A stretch of 64,000 bases of DNA from Pararhizobium sp. (GTDB lineage: Bacteria > Pseudomonadota > Alphaproteobacteria > Rhizobiales > Rhizobiaceae), in the NCBI GenBank assembly GCA_017794825.1, contig CP051237.1, positions 2,604,001-2,668,000 of the forward strand, given 5' to 3'. The first letter of the stretch is position 1. Each line of letters opens with the position of its first letter. The notes beneath the pieces were generated by a model. It searched no databases. It had not been told where the DNA came from and saw nothing but the letters and a program-made list of their open reading frames with translations. Shown here one piece after another: positions 17,617-27,156 of this stretch. The translations under genes and the position numbers were made by a program.

Positions 17617-17993
17617 CGGGTGCTGTTGATAGCTGTGCGTTAATCCGACGTAGTATCGGGGCCAGTCTCAATGCAAGGGAAAACCGGCGTGTTTTTCCAC
17701 ACCAGCGCCTTGTCGACAGCAATTTGGAGAGTGTTTCGGGAAAGCGGGAAAAATCCTGCTTCTTCCGGAGAATTCCACAGGTTGTTTGTGCAGCCGTTTA
17801 ACTTCCGAATTTTCAACCCTCTGAAATTGCTTGCTTAAGACTTCTTTAACCATAAATTTCATCATATCGCTGGCGAAAATTCTGCATCCCAGTGAATTGC
17901 CCGATGTCTGTGAACAAGTCGCGGAATTCCACTAATCCTTGAAACCCACCGAGTCATAGAATTAGAAGACCTTTTAAGGAATCTATTTTTTAA
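17600..17993. other. Putative chromosomal replication origin (oriC) between ppsR and hemE
   Basis: This is the only gap over 300 bases, and it sits between divergent ppsR and hemE, the position of the Caulobacter origin. It holds DnaA-box-like 9-mers: TGATCCACA (17600-17608, identical to the Caulobacter G-box as I recall it), TTTTCCACA (17693-17701, one mismatch to TTATCCACA) and TGTGAACAA (17909-17917, reverse strand, one mismatch to TTATTCACA). It also has a full CtrA box at 17835-17853 and AT-rich stretches at about 17821-17860 and 17960-17993. Exact borders and the unwinding site are not determined. Confidence 0.75.
17835..17853 (+). promoter_or_regulatory. CtrA-binding site inside the putative oriC
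   Basis: TTAA-GACTTCT-TTAAC matches the TTAA-N7-TTAAC CtrA consensus exactly. Its right half continues as TTAACCAT, the short form reported for rhizobial CtrA sites. CtrA-P binding at an origin represses initiation in Caulobacter; the same role here is inferred. Confidence 0.75.
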
Positions 17994-19037
17994 ATGGAGA
18001 AAGGATCCGGCGTGGACGAATCCCGCAAGGTGCTGAGGGTTTTGAAGGGTGAGACCGTCTTTCCGCCTCCTGTATGGCTGATGCGCCAGGCTGGCAGATA
18101 TCTGCCGGAATACAGGGAAGTCCGGAAGCAGGCCAAAGGCTTTCTCGATCTATGCTATACGCCGGATCTTGCTGTTGAAGTCACGATGCAGCCTATACGA
18201 CGCTATGGTTTTGATGCAGCAATCCTGTTTTCCGATATTCTCGTGATTCCCGACGCACTGGATCGCGACGTGCGTTTCGAAGAGGGTCAGGGACCCTTGA
18301 TGACGCCAATCGATGCTGAAGGCATAGCCAGGCTTGATGGCTCCGGATTTCTGGATCATCTGGCGCCGGTCATGGAAACCGTGTCCCGTTTGCGCTCCGA
18401 TCTGCCGCATGAAACGACGCTGCTGGGTTTTTGCGGCGCTCCGTGGACTGTCGCCACCTACATGATCGCCGGGCACGGCACACCGGACCAGGCGCCGGCC
18501 AGGCGCTTCGCCTATCTTTATCCTGAAGCCTTTGACGCGCTGATCGATCTTCTTGCCGACCTGTCCGCCGACTATCTCTGCGCACAGATAGAGGCGGGCG
18601 CCGACGCCGTTCAGATCTTCGATTCCTGGGCGGGCGTTCTGGGGGAGGTTGAATTCGAGCGATATTGCGCAGCGCCTGTCGCGAAAATCATTCGCCGTGT
18701 TCGTGAAAGACATGCGCATGCGAAGATCATCGCTTTCGCGAAGGGCGCTGGCCTGTTGCTGGAGGATTACCGTCATCGCGTCGGATCGGATGCGGTTGGT
18801 CTCGACTGGACTGTTCCGCTGGCGTTCGCAAAGAAATTGCAGGAAGACGGCGCGGTTCAGGGAAACCTGGATCCGGTGCGGGTCGTCGCCGGCGGGAAGG
18901 CGCTGGACGAGGGCGTGGACAAAATCCTTTCAGAACTGGGGCAGGGTCCCCTGATTTTCAATCTCGGTCACGGAATTACGCCTGATGCGGATCCGGCTCA
19001 TGTTTCGCAACTCGTGGAGCGCATTCGCAATGCGTGA
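17994..19037 (+). CDS. hemE: Uroporphyrinogen decarboxylase
   Basis: A 347-residue cytoplasmic TIM barrel that decarboxylates the four acetates of uroporphyrinogen III to coproporphyrinogen III. The signature [17 protein letters not shown] is at residues 25-41, and the second motif [15 protein letters not shown] is also clear. The catalytic Asp lies in [14 protein letters not shown]. Two starts are possible: ATG 17994 (AAGGA 13 bases upstream) and GTG 18012 (AAAGG 9 bases upstream); the second would remove six residues outside the conserved part. It is adjacent to the putative oriC and followed by hemJ. Confidence 0.97.
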   Translation: MEKGSGVDESRKVLRVLKGETVFPPPVWLMRQAGRYLPEYREVRKQAKGFLDLCYTPDLAVEVTMQPIRRYGFDAAILFSDILVIPDALDRDVRFEEGQGPLMTPIDAEGIARLDGSGFLDHLAPVMETVSRLRSDLPHETTLLGFCGAPWTVATYMIAGHGTPDQAPARRFAYLYPEAFDALIDLLADLSADYLCAQIEAGADAVQIFDSWAGVLGEVEFERYCAAPVAKIIRRVRERHAHAKIIAFAKGAGLLLEDYRHRVGSDAVGLDWTVPLAFAKKLQEDGAVQGNLDPVRVVAGGKALDEGVDKILSELGQGPLIFNLGHGITPDADPAHVSQLVERIRNA

Positions 19038-19075
19038 CAGATATTTCGGCGCGGTGATGGTGGAGGCGCAATCGA

Positions 19076-19603
19076 ATGAGTGAAGCCGAAGACGGCGCGA
19101 GGGCTTCCTTACGGGCGCGGATTGCGGTCGTCTGCATGATCGTCATTGTCGCCGGATTGATGATCTGGAACCCGCCCGAACTCTTCTTGTGGATCAAGGC
19201 GGTTCACGTCATCGCCGTGATCTCCTGGATGGCCGGGCTCGTGTATCTGCCGCGTCTCTTCGTCTATCACTCGGACAGCGAACCCGGGTCGGAGAAATCG
19301 GAAACCTTCAAGGTAATGGAGGACCGGTTGTTTCGGATCATCATGCGCCCTGCGATGGTGGTGTCCTGGATTCTCGGACTTTGGCTGGCCTGGCAGGGAT
19401 TCGGGTTCGTCGGCTGGTGGCTATGGCTGAAAATCGCGGCGGTTTTTGCACTGACCGGAGTTCACGAATATTTTGGCGGCGCGCTGAAGGCGTTCGCGTC
19501 CGATCGCCGGGAAAAGACGGCGCGCTACTGGCGAATGATCAACGAAGCTCCTACATTGTTGATGATCTTCATCGTGATCATGGTGATCGTGAAACCCTTT
19601 TGA
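19076..19603 (+). CDS. hemJ: Protoporphyrinogen oxidase HemJ
   Basis: A 175-residue membrane protein (UPF0093) that oxidises protoporphyrinogen IX to protoporphyrin IX. Four hydrophobic helices are visible (about residues 15-30, 38-58, 90-108 and 112-130), with a fifth at the C-terminus. The conserved segment IKAVHVIAVISWMAGLVYLP contains the essential His (H44), and RLFVYH and YWRMINEAPTLLMI are typical. A GGAGG lies 9 bases before the ATG. It follows hemE by 38 bases, so two haem steps are linked. Confidence 0.94.
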   Translation: MSEAEDGARASLRARIAVVCMIVIVAGLMIWNPPELFLWIKAVHVIAVISWMAGLVYLPRLFVYHSDSEPGSEKSETFKVMEDRLFRIIMRPAMVVSWILGLWLAWQGFGFVGWWLWLKIAAVFALTGVHEYFGGALKAFASDRREKTARYWRMINEAPTLLMIFIVIMVIVKPF

Positions 19604-19660
19604 GGGCTTGCCGTTTACCCTAAAATATGCGAGAGGCGATGAAGAAAAGGCTGAGATACG

Positions 19661-19676
19661 TGTTTCACGTGAATCG
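19661..19676 (+). promoter_or_regulatory. Degenerate parS-like site before rho
   Basis: TGTTTCACGTGAATCG matches the parS consensus TGTTTCACGTGAAACA at 13 of 16 positions, with the palindromic core TTCACGTGAA intact. It lies in the 187-base gap between hemJ and rho. Weaker than the other three sites. Confidence 0.6.
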
Positions 19677-19790
19677 CCTGGACCCAATTTCCCCCCACTT
19701 GGCATGCCGGCCAGCATCTACTGCTGTCGCGGAAAGCAATCCGAAACATCCGTTTTCACATGCCACCCAACGACATGATCGTGGAACCCC

Positions 19791-21056
19791 ATGCAAGAAA
19801 TGAAGCTTCAAGAGCTTAAGAACAAGAACCCGACCGAACTCCTCGAATTCGCCGATGGGCTGGAAGTCGAGAATTCAAGCACGATGCGCAAGCAGGAGCT
19901 GATGTTCGCGATCCTGAAAAAGCTGGCGTCGCAGGACATCGAAATTATCGGCGAAGGCGTCGTCGAGATATTGCAGGACGGCTTCGGCTTTCTCAGATCC
20001 GCCAATGCAAACTATCTGCCTGGTCCCGACGATATCTACATATCGCCGTCGCAGATACGCCGTTTCTCCCTGAAGACCGGCGACACGGTGGAAGGTCCTA
20101 TTCGCGGACCAAAGGAAGGCGAACGCTATTTCGCGCTTCTCAAGGTCAATACGATCAATTTTGAAGACCCAGAGAAAATCCGCCACAAGACCCACTTCGA
20201 CAATCTGACGCCGCTCTATCCCGACGAGCGGTTCAAAATGGAGCATGACGATCCGACAAGAAAGGATCTCTCGGCGCGGGTGATCGATCTCATCGCGCCG
20301 CTTGGCAAGGGACAGCGTGGCCTGATCGTGGCGCCTCCGAGAACTGGTAAGACGGTTCTGCTCCAGAACATCGCACACTCGATTACCGCAAATCACCCGG
20401 AATGCTACCTGATCGTCCTTCTCATCGACGAGCGTCCGGAAGAAGTGACCGACATGCAGCGTTCGGTCAACGGCGAGGTCGTTTCCTCGACCTTTGACGA
20501 ACCGGCCGCCCGCCACGTCCAGGTTGCCGAGATGGTCATAGAAAAGGCCAAGCGCCTCGTGGAGCATGGCCGTGACGTCGTAATCCTCCTGGACTCGATC
20601 ACCCGCCTTGGACGCGCCTACAATACGGTCGTGCCGTCATCAGGCAAGGTGCTTACGGGCGGCGTGGACGCAAACGCCCTGCAGCGTCCGAAGCGGTTCT
20701 TCGGCGCGGCCCGTAATATCGAGGAAGGCGGTTCGCTGACGATTATCGCAACGGCGCTGATCGATACGGGCAGCCGCATGGACGAAGTCATCTTCGAAGA
20801 ATTCAAGGGTACGGGCAACTCCGAAATCGTGCTGGACCGCAAGGTCGCTGACAAGCGCATCTTCCCGGCGATGGACATCCTCAAATCGGGCACGAGAAAA
20901 GAAGATCTGCTCGTACCAAAGCAGGACCTGCAGAAGATATTCGTTCTGCGCCGTATACTTGCGCCTATGGGAACGACCGACGCGATCGAGTTCCTGATCG
21001 ACAAGCTCAAGCAGACGAAGAACAACGGCGATTTCTTCGACTCAATGAATACCTGA
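19791..21056 (+). CDS. rho: Transcription termination factor Rho
   Basis: A 421-residue hexameric RNA helicase that terminates transcription at unstructured C-rich RNA. It has an N-terminal Rho-N domain (about 5-45), a cold-shock RNA-binding domain with RNP1 DGFGFLR (63-69), the P-loop APPRTGKT (181-188) and Walker [18 protein letters not shown]. The length is the standard 420. The ATG at 19791 is followed by a second at 19800, which is an alternative. The leader of 187 bases carries a parS-like site. The last 15 bases overlap the convergent yyaL gene. Confidence 0.98.
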   Translation: MQEMKLQELKNKNPTELLEFADGLEVENSSTMRKQELMFAILKKLASQDIEIIGEGVVEILQDGFGFLRSANANYLPGPDDIYISPSQIRRFSLKTGDTVEGPIRGPKEGERYFALLKVNTINFEDPEKIRHKTHFDNLTPLYPDERFKMEHDDPTRKDLSARVIDLIAPLGKGQRGLIVAPPRTGKTVLLQNIAHSITANHPECYLIVLLIDERPEEVTDMQRSVNGEVVSSTFDEPAARHVQVAEMVIEKAKRLVEHGRDVVILLDSITRLGRAYNTVVPSSGKVLTGGVDANALQRPKRFFGAARNIEEGGSLTIIATALIDTGSRMDEVIFEEFKGTGNSEIVLDRKVADKRIFPAMDILKSGTRKEDLLVPKQDLQKIFVLRRILAPMGTTDAIEFLIDKLKQTKNNGDFFDSMNT

Positions 21057-23069
21057 TGTCTCTGGCGGCGACAGCAACGCCGCTAGTTCTTCCGCCGTAT
21101 CGACAGGCGGCAGGCAAACAACGCCTTTGCACAAATAGGCCCTGTTCGGTCCTTTGCCGGATTCATAACTCATATCGGCTGGTAGCAGTTCTTCCGCGGC
21201 CTTTTCGGCTGACACGATAATATCCATGCGTGACGGATCAGGATTGGCGGCAAGTACGTCTCGCGTTTGTTTAGTCGGATTCACGACAATAAGCTTTCCA
21301 GGATCCAGTGCGGTCGAGATGGCGTTGACGATGCCGCTGGCGGCCAGAGGCGTACGCTTTACGCGACCCCAACTCGCAGCCGCGCACTTCGTGGCGCGAA
21401 GGAATAATTCGTGATCGTTTGTTACGCATGCGAGACGCGCGAGGCCTTCGATGATTTGCGCGCTGGCTGACGGCATGGCGTCGTCGTGCTCATGGCGTGC
21501 TCTGAGCAGGATGTCGTCGCAGTCGCTGGCGGAGTAGTAGTAACCTCCCTCGCCGTCGCTGTACCATTTTTCGAGTATGTTCGCCCATCCGCGGGCGTCC
21601 TCGATGTACCGGTCATCGCCGCTGCAGATATAAATAGCTATTGCGGCGTTGATCATGGCGCCGTAGTCCGACGACAAGGCGGGCCAGGTGGCCACGTCTT
21701 CTCGCCAGGCATGCGCAAGGCGTCCGTCGTCGTCGCTCATCGATTCGGATACGAAATCATAGGCGCTCTTCGCCAATTTCAGGAAACGCGCATCCAACAG
21801 AGCCTGCGATGTTTCCGCCAGGGCGCGGATTATCAATCCATTCCAGTCAGCGAGAACCTTGTCGTCGCGTTCCGGCCGGATCCTTTCAGAGCGGACGTCC
21901 AGCAACTTCTTTCGCGCCAATGCAAGTCGATGCCTCTCCTGCTCCGGCAAGTGCTGTGCGTCCGCTTTGATATTGGGAATGTTCTTCCCTTCCCAGTTGC
22001 CTGCGGGCGTAACATCGTAACGGTCGCAGAACAGTGCGGATTCAGCGCCCAGAACGTCGTCGACTTCTTCTTTGGTCCAAACATAGTACCGCCCTTCCTC
22101 TCCCTCGCTGTCGGCGTCAAGACTGGAAGAGAAACCGCCGCCTGGAAGAAGCATCTCGCGTTCTAGCCAATTGACGGTTTCCTCGATTCGGATACGAAAC
22201 AGATCGTTTTTCGTTTGTGCATAAGCCCAGTTCAAACTGCGGATAAGCTGTGCATTGTCGTAGAGCATCTTTTCGAAATGCGGGACAAGCCAGGCATTGT
22301 CGACTGCGTAACGAGCCAGGCCGCCGCCCAAATGGTCATAAATTCCGCCGTTTATCATCGCCTTGATCCAGTGGAGGCAAGCATCGCGGGATTCCGTAGA
22401 GCCGTTTGAGCGCCAATTGCGCCAGAATGTTTCCAGCATTGTTGCATTCGGAAATTTCGGCGCCTGTCCGATACCGCCGTTGCGTGCGTCGTAGATGGAC
22501 AGAATGCCTCTCGCCTGATTGTGCAGAATGTCTTTTTCCGGAGGTTCCGGCGTCGTGCTCGCCGAAAACTGTTTCTTGAGATGATTTCCGATGGCGGCGG
22601 CATTGCGTGCGATCTTTTCCGGATCATTGCGATACAGGTCGGAAATCGTCCGGAGAACGGTGATGAATCCGGGACGTCCAAAATTTGCAGTCCTGGGAAA
22701 ATATGTCCCGCCCCAGAACGGTTCTCCCTTGCTATTGAGGAACATTGTCAACGGCCACCCTCCCTGCTCGCCCGTTGCCTGGAGAGCGGCCATGTAGATC
22801 TGGTCGATATCGCTGCGTTCTTCGCGGTCTACCTTGATATTGACGAAGAGCTCATTCATTACGGCCGCCGTTTCGTCGTCCTCGAAACTTTCATGCGCCA
22901 TGACGTGACACCAGTGGCAGGCGGCGTATCCGATGGACAACAGGATCGGTTTCCCGGTCATTCTTGCTTCCTCCAGCGCCTCCGCTCCCCACATTTGCCA
23001 ATGAACCGGGTTGTTGCTGTGCTGGCGCAGATAGGGGCTTGCAGATTGGTATAGGACGTTCTTTAACAT
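21042..23069 (-). CDS. Thioredoxin-domain protein of the DUF255 / YyaL / SPATA20 family
   Basis: A 675-residue protein. The N-terminal thioredoxin-like domain (about residues 1-165) includes [16 protein letters not shown] and the CxxC site C51-C54 in [16 protein letters not shown]. The remainder is an alpha/alpha-barrel-like region related to glycan-modifying six-hairpin enzymes (for example [17 protein letters not shown]). The family occurs from bacteria to humans, but its substrate is unknown. The ATG at 23069 is chosen because the next gene, mnmE, begins 30 bases away on the other strand and the conserved part starts [14 protein letters not shown]. It converges with rho with a 15-nt overlap. 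Confidence 0.9.
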   Translation of the reverse strand: MLKNVLYQSASPYLRQHSNNPVHWQMWGAEALEEARMTGKPILLSIGYAACHWCHVMAHESFEDDETAAVMNELFVNIKVDREERSDIDQIYMAALQATGEQGGWPLTMFLNSKGEPFWGGTYFPRTANFGRPGFITVLRTISDLYRNDPEKIARNAAAIGNHLKKQFSASTTPEPPEKDILHNQARGILSIYDARNGGIGQAPKFPNATMLETFWRNWRSNGSTESRDACLHWIKAMINGGIYDHLGGGLARYAVDNAWLVPHFEKMLYDNAQLIRSLNWAYAQTKNDLFRIRIEETVNWLEREMLLPGGGFSSSLDADSEGEEGRYYVWTKEEVDDVLGAESALFCDRYDVTPAGNWEGKNIPNIKADAQHLPEQERHRLALARKKLLDVRSERIRPERDDKVLADWNGLIIRALAETSQALLDARFLKLAKSAYDFVSESMSDDDGRLAHAWREDVATWPALSSDYGAMINAAIAIYICSGDDRYIEDARGWANILEKWYSDGEGGYYYSASDCDDILLRARHEHDDAMPSASAQIIEGLARLACVTNDHELFLRATKCAAASWGRVKRTPLAASGIVNAISTALDPGKLIVVNPTKQTRDVLAANPDPSRMDIIVSAEKAAEELLPADMSYESGKGPNRAYLCKGVVCLPPVDTAEELAALLSPPETSGIH

Positions 23070-23098
23070 CACGGCTCCGGATACAGGCTTTGAATTCG

Positions 23099-24424
23099 AT
23101 GACTGCTGCAGACTATAGAGACACGATTTTTGCATTGTCGAGTGGCCCGCCGCCGTCCGGTCTGGCTGTCATTCGCTTGTCGGGTCCGAATGTCCGATTC
23201 GCCCTCGAAACGATGTCCGGTGTTGTTCCATCGCCGCGTCGAGCTGTCCTTGCGGATTTAAGTGATCGTAACAGGAAGGTGATCGATCGCGGGCTCGTCT
23301 TGTATTTTCCAGGACCGCATTCCTTTACCGGTGAGGATTGCGCCGAGTTTCAGGTTCACGGAGGTATGGCCGTGATTGGCGCGATGCTGTCTTCATTGTC
23401 ATCAATTCGGGGTTTGCGGAGCGCGGAGCCGGGCGAATTCTCCCGCCGGGCCTTCGAGAACGGGAAAATGGATCTGACCGCAGTGGAAGGTCTGGCGGAT
23501 CTTATTTCCGCCGAGACAGAAGCGCAGCGCAAAATGGCGCTTGAGCAGTCCAACGGGTCACTGCAGGAGGTTTATAGTCGTTGGCGCAAAGAATTGATTC
23601 GTATTCGCGCGATGATCGAGGCGGATTTCGATTTTGCCGATGAGGAAGACGTTCCAGGCTCGGTCGTACAGGCGATATGGGCAAATGTCGGATCGCTCAG
23701 GAATGAGATTGCTCTCCATCTCGAAAATGCGCGCGCTGGCGAGATCATACGCAACGGGTATCGTGTGGCGATTGTCGGCGCGCCAAACGCCGGAAAGTCG
23801 AGTTTGCTGAATGCGCTGGCCAAACGGGATGTCGCCATCGTTTCAGAGGAAGCAGGCACGACGCGGGATGTCCTGGAGGTGCGACTGGACCTCAATGGAT
23901 ATAGTGTCATTCTGTTCGACACGGCCGGAATTCGGTCAGGCGCCGGCGCAGTAGAACAGGAAGGTATTCGAAGGGCTAAGGCGACCGCCGCCGCCGCCGA
24001 CCTGGTCCTCGAATTGTTCGAGCCAGGCGTCGAAAGCGGGTTGGTCGAAATAGACCCTGAACGTCATATCAAGGTGGCGTCCAAATCTGATTTGAGGGTT
24101 GGTGAAGACGAGTTTCGATATGACTGCGAGGTTTCGGTAGAGACGGACCTCGGTCTTGAGGCGCTCATTGATCTACTTACGAACCGTGTTTTGTCTTCGA
24201 CGTCTTTTTTTTCGTCTTTGCTACCAAATCGTCAGCGTCACAGGGAATATCTTCAGCGGTGCCTCGCTGCATTGGATGAGTCTCTCGAAAACTCTGAGAC
24301 GCCTCTCGAAATGCGCGCCGAATTGTTGCGGATTGCGGGAGACATGATTGGTCGATTGACTGGAGCAATCGATACGGAAGATCTGTTGGACGTGATTTTT
24401 TCAGAGTTTTGTATCGGCAAATAA
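23099..24424 (+). CDS. mnmE: tRNA uridine-5-carboxymethylaminomethyl synthesis GTPase MnmE
   Basis: A 441-residue GTPase that, with MnmG, installs (carboxymethyl)aminomethyl groups on U34 of several tRNAs. The N-terminal tetrahydrofolate-binding domain contains SGPPPSGLAVIRLSGP. The G domain has G1 GAPNAGKS (227-234) and G3 DTAG (274-277), and the C-terminus ends with the catalytic motif CIGK. The long open frame upstream is excluded because the ATG at 23099 gives the family N-terminus and length. It is divergent from yyaL with a 29-base gap, and two parS sites separate it from mnmG. Confidence 0.97.
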   Translation: MTAADYRDTIFALSSGPPPSGLAVIRLSGPNVRFALETMSGVVPSPRRAVLADLSDRNRKVIDRGLVLYFPGPHSFTGEDCAEFQVHGGMAVIGAMLSSLSSIRGLRSAEPGEFSRRAFENGKMDLTAVEGLADLISAETEAQRKMALEQSNGSLQEVYSRWRKELIRIRAMIEADFDFADEEDVPGSVVQAIWANVGSLRNEIALHLENARAGEIIRNGYRVAIVGAPNAGKSSLLNALAKRDVAIVSEEAGTTRDVLEVRLDLNGYSVILFDTAGIRSGAGAVEQEGIRRAKATAAAADLVLELFEPGVESGLVEIDPERHIKVASKSDLRVGEDEFRYDCEVSVETDLGLEALIDLLTNRVLSSTSFFSSLLPNRQRHREYLQRCLAALDESLENSETPLEMRAELLRIAGDMIGRLTGAIDTEDLLDVIFSEFCIGK

Positions 24425-24489
24425 TTGCCGGTTCGATGATGACTTGCGACTTGTTCGCTTCTATATACAGGACGATCCATTAAAACGAG

Positions 24490-24505
24490 TGATTCACGTG
24501 AAACA
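24490..24505 (+). promoter_or_regulatory. parS site 1 (mnmE-mnmG gap)
   Basis: TGATTCACGTGAAACA, 15 of 16 matches to the parS consensus TGTTTCACGTGAAACA. Its centre is 46 bp from the next site. Confidence 0.88.
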
Positions 24506-24535
24506 TCGGCTTTGCACAGTTCAGGCCGCAAACAC

Positions 24536-24551
24536 AGTTTCACGTGAAACA
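24536..24551 (+). promoter_or_regulatory. parS site 2 (mnmE-mnmG gap)
   Basis: AGTTTCACGTGAAACA, 15 of 16 matches to the parS consensus. It lies 22 bases before the mnmG start, so ParB loading could also affect mnmG expression. Confidence 0.88.
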
Positions 24552-24573
24552 CGAAGCGCGGCGATCAGAGCCA

Positions 24574-26457
24574 ATGACCATGAATTATGACGTGGTAGTG
24601 ATAGGGGGAGGCCATGCCGGATGTGAAGCCGCGGCAGCCGCCGCCAGGGCAGGCGCGTCCACGGCTCTGGTCACACTCAGCCGAGATACGATCGGCGTCA
24701 TGTCCTGCAACCCTGCTATCGGTGGATTGGGCAAAGGACACCTTGTGAGGGAGATAGACGCCCTGGACGGTTTGATGGGCGTTGTCGCGGATGCAGCCGG
24801 CATCCAGTTTCGGCTGCTCAATCGCAGCAAGGGGCCTGCTGTGCGTGGTCCGCGCACCCAGGCGGACAGAAAACTGTATCGCCAAACCATGCAGGCAATC
24901 CTCGCAGACTACGAAAATCTTGAAATCGTCGAAGGCGAGGCTTTCGATATCACGATGGAAGGAAATCGGGTGCGTTCGGTTGTCCTGGCAGGTGGGAGAA
25001 CACTTGCCTGCGGCGCTGTCGTTTTGACGACGGGAACTTTCCTGCGGGGTCTTATCCATATAGGAGACCGACAGTTCCCGGCTGGACGCATGGGAGAAAA
25101 GGAAACCACCGGACTGGCGGATACGCTCCAGAACGCCGGATTTCTTCTCGGTCGCCTGAAAACCGGCACTCCAGCCAGGCTGGATGGACCGACGATCGAC
25201 TGGGCGTCCGTCGGTCGGCAATCGGCCGATGAAACGCCGAAGCCTTTCTCGTTCATGACGGAAAGCATCGTGAATCTGCAGATTGATTGCGGGATTACCC
25301 ACACCACCGCCCGGACCCATAAGATTATTGCTGACAATCTCGGTCGCTCGGCAATGTATTCCGGACGCATCGAGAGCAAGGGTCCGCGTTACTGTCCGTC
25401 GATTGAAGACAAGATCGTTCGGTTCGCCGATCGCGAATCACATCAGATCTTTCTTGAGCCGGAAGGACTGGATGACAATACCGTGTACCCGAACGGTATT
25501 TCGACTTCCCTGCCCGAGGACGTCCAGGATCAATTTGTCAGATCCATCCCGGGTCTTGAAAAGGTAACGATAAAACAACCGGGTTACGCAATCGAGTACG
25601 ACCACATAGATCCACGAGAACTGAAATCGACACTCGAAACCAAAAGAGTCCATGGATTGTTCCTTGCTGGACAGATCAATGGCACGACGGGATATGAAGA
25701 GGCCGGCGCCCAAGGGTTGGTGGCCGGACTGAATGCGGCTCTGCTTTGCTCCGATTCGGATCCGCAACATTTCAGCAGAACAGATTCCTATATCGGCGTG
25801 ATGATAGACGATCTAACAAGCCGCGGCGTCACGGAGCCATACAGGATGTTTACGTCCCGGGCCGAGTATCGCTTGTCGCTGCGGGCTGACAATGCCGATT
25901 TAAGGCTTACCCCGCTCGGGATAGAACTCGGTCTGGTAAAATCCGAACGTAAGCAGAAATTTACGAGATATAACAATGCGTTGAATGGTCTCCGCACGAC
26001 ATTGCAGTCCCTGTCATTAACGCCTGTAGAGGCGAAGGCCGCAGGTTTGAACGTCAATCAGGATGGTGTTCGTCGGTCGGCTTATCAGTTGCTGACCTAC
26101 TCTGATATCGATGTTCTGCGTCTTTCAGGGATTTGGCCGGAGTTGACCGAGGTCGATCCGGACTTGGCGGAACCGTTGGAAATCGAAGCGATGTATTCTG
26201 TCTACCTCGAACGGCAATCAAAAGATATATCGGCGCACAGGCGCGAGGAACAACGCAGCATACCGGACAAATTCGACTATTCCTCGCTGCCCGGCCTGTC
26301 CGGCGAGCTAAAGCAAAAGCTGGAGCTGGCCCGTCCCAAATCCATAGCCCATGCCGCCAGGCTTGAAGGCATGACGCCCGCTGCAATAACTATACTTCTG
26401 GCTCGCCTGCGTCTGCATGATGAGGCGCATGGTTTCGAAGATCGAGCTGCCGGTTGA
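24574..26457 (+). CDS. mnmG: tRNA uridine-5-carboxymethylaminomethyl synthesis enzyme MnmG (GidA)
   Basis: A 627-residue FAD- and NADH-dependent partner of MnmE. The FAD-binding motif [15 protein letters not shown] begins at about residue 6, followed by the signature [23 protein letters not shown]. The later segments [14 protein letters not shown] and [16 protein letters not shown] are diagnostic. The C-terminal helical domain that binds MnmE is complete. A GTG at 24544 lies inside parS site 2 and is unlikely; ATG 24574 (or 24580) gives the family start. It is followed by rsmG. Confidence 0.97.
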   Translation: MTMNYDVVVIGGGHAGCEAAAAAARAGASTALVTLSRDTIGVMSCNPAIGGLGKGHLVREIDALDGLMGVVADAAGIQFRLLNRSKGPAVRGPRTQADRKLYRQTMQAILADYENLEIVEGEAFDITMEGNRVRSVVLAGGRTLACGAVVLTTGTFLRGLIHIGDRQFPAGRMGEKETTGLADTLQNAGFLLGRLKTGTPARLDGPTIDWASVGRQSADETPKPFSFMTESIVNLQIDCGITHTTARTHKIIADNLGRSAMYSGRIESKGPRYCPSIEDKIVRFADRESHQIFLEPEGLDDNTVYPNGISTSLPEDVQDQFVRSIPGLEKVTIKQPGYAIEYDHIDPRELKSTLETKRVHGLFLAGQINGTTGYEEAGAQGLVAGLNAALLCSDSDPQHFSRTDSYIGVMIDDLTSRGVTEPYRMFTSRAEYRLSLRADNADLRLTPLGIELGLVKSERKQKFTRYNNALNGLRTTLQSLSLTPVEAKAAGLNVNQDGVRRSAYQLLTYSDIDVLRLSGIWPELTEVDPDLAEPLEIEAMYSVYLERQSKDISAHRREEQRSIPDKFDYSSLPGLSGELKQKLELARPKSIAHAARLEGMTPAAITILLARLRLHDEAHGFEDRAAG

Positions 26458-26503
26458 ATCGTGTGTGGTAAGGTCTCGCCGCATCAGTAGCTCGGCTTCC
26501 GGA

Positions 26504-27133
26504 ATGAGTGATCAATCAGACATAGAAGAGATTTTCCCTGTTTCACGTGAAACAATGGATCGTCTGGCCGAATTCGTCGCCTTGTTTCAAAAATGGTCGA
26601 GTGCAATAAATCTGGCGGCGCCGTCAACCCTTCCGGACATCTGGCGCCGACATGTTGCGGATAGTCTGCAACTCTATGCTCTGAATCCCGGTCCCTTGAA
26701 ATGGCTGGATCTGGGTAGTGGCGGCGGTTTTCCAGGGATAATTACAGCCATTCTGCTGAAAGAAGCAGGAGGCGGCGCTGTTGATCTGGTGGAAAGCAAC
26801 CACAAGAAGGCGGCCTTTCTGCGTCAGGCGCTTGCCCGGACGGGTGCACATGGAAAAGTGCATGCTGTCCGGATAGAGGCTCTTGCCGGGCAATTTACAG
26901 ATCACGACGCCATTTCCGCCCGCGCGTTGTCCAGTCTGGACGATTTGTTGCGGCTTACTGCGCCGCGGTTGAAGCAAAAAACAGTTGGCTGGTTCCATAA
27001 AGGCCGGGATTACCGCCGCGAGATCGACGATGCCCGTAGAAGCTGGACATTCGATCTGGTAGAACATCAAAGCCGGATCGATGCGGATTCTGTGATATTG
27101 CAGGTGAGCAACGTTCGCCCGATCAAGCTGTAA
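26504..27133 (+). CDS. rsmG: 16S rRNA m7G527 methyltransferase RsmG (GidB)
   Basis: A 209-residue SAM-dependent methyltransferase acting on G527 of 16S rRNA. The SAM-binding motif WLDLGSGGGFPGI and the preceding LPDIWRRHVADSLQL are typical. The frame is open further upstream, overlapping mnmG, but the ATG at 26504 gives the normal length; its Shine-Dalgarno is weak, so the start is not certain. Codons 13-17 (VSRET) encode a perfect parS site, a feature known in several alphaproteobacterial gidB genes. parA follows after 23 bases. Confidence 0.94.
   Translation: MSDQSDIEEIFPVSRETMDRLAEFVALFQKWSSAINLAAPSTLPDIWRRHVADSLQLYALNPGPLKWLDLGSGGGFPGIITAILLKEAGGGAVDLVESNHKKAAFLRQALARTGAHGKVHAVRIEALAGQFTDHDAISARALSSLDDLLRLTAPRLKQKTVGWFHKGRDYRREIDDARRSWTFDLVEHQSRIDADSVILQVSNVRPIKL
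26539..26554 (+). promoter_or_regulatory. parS site 3, perfect, inside rsmG
   Basis: TGTTTCACGTGAAACA, 16 of 16 matches to the parS consensus. It is read in frame as part of PVSRETM near the start of RsmG. Confidence 0.95.
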
Positions 27134-27156
27134 ATCCAGTCATCAGGGTATTACAT

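Noticed and set aside
17771..17779. AATTCCACA as a further DnaA box in oriC
   Set aside because: Three mismatches to TTATCCACA; not counted.
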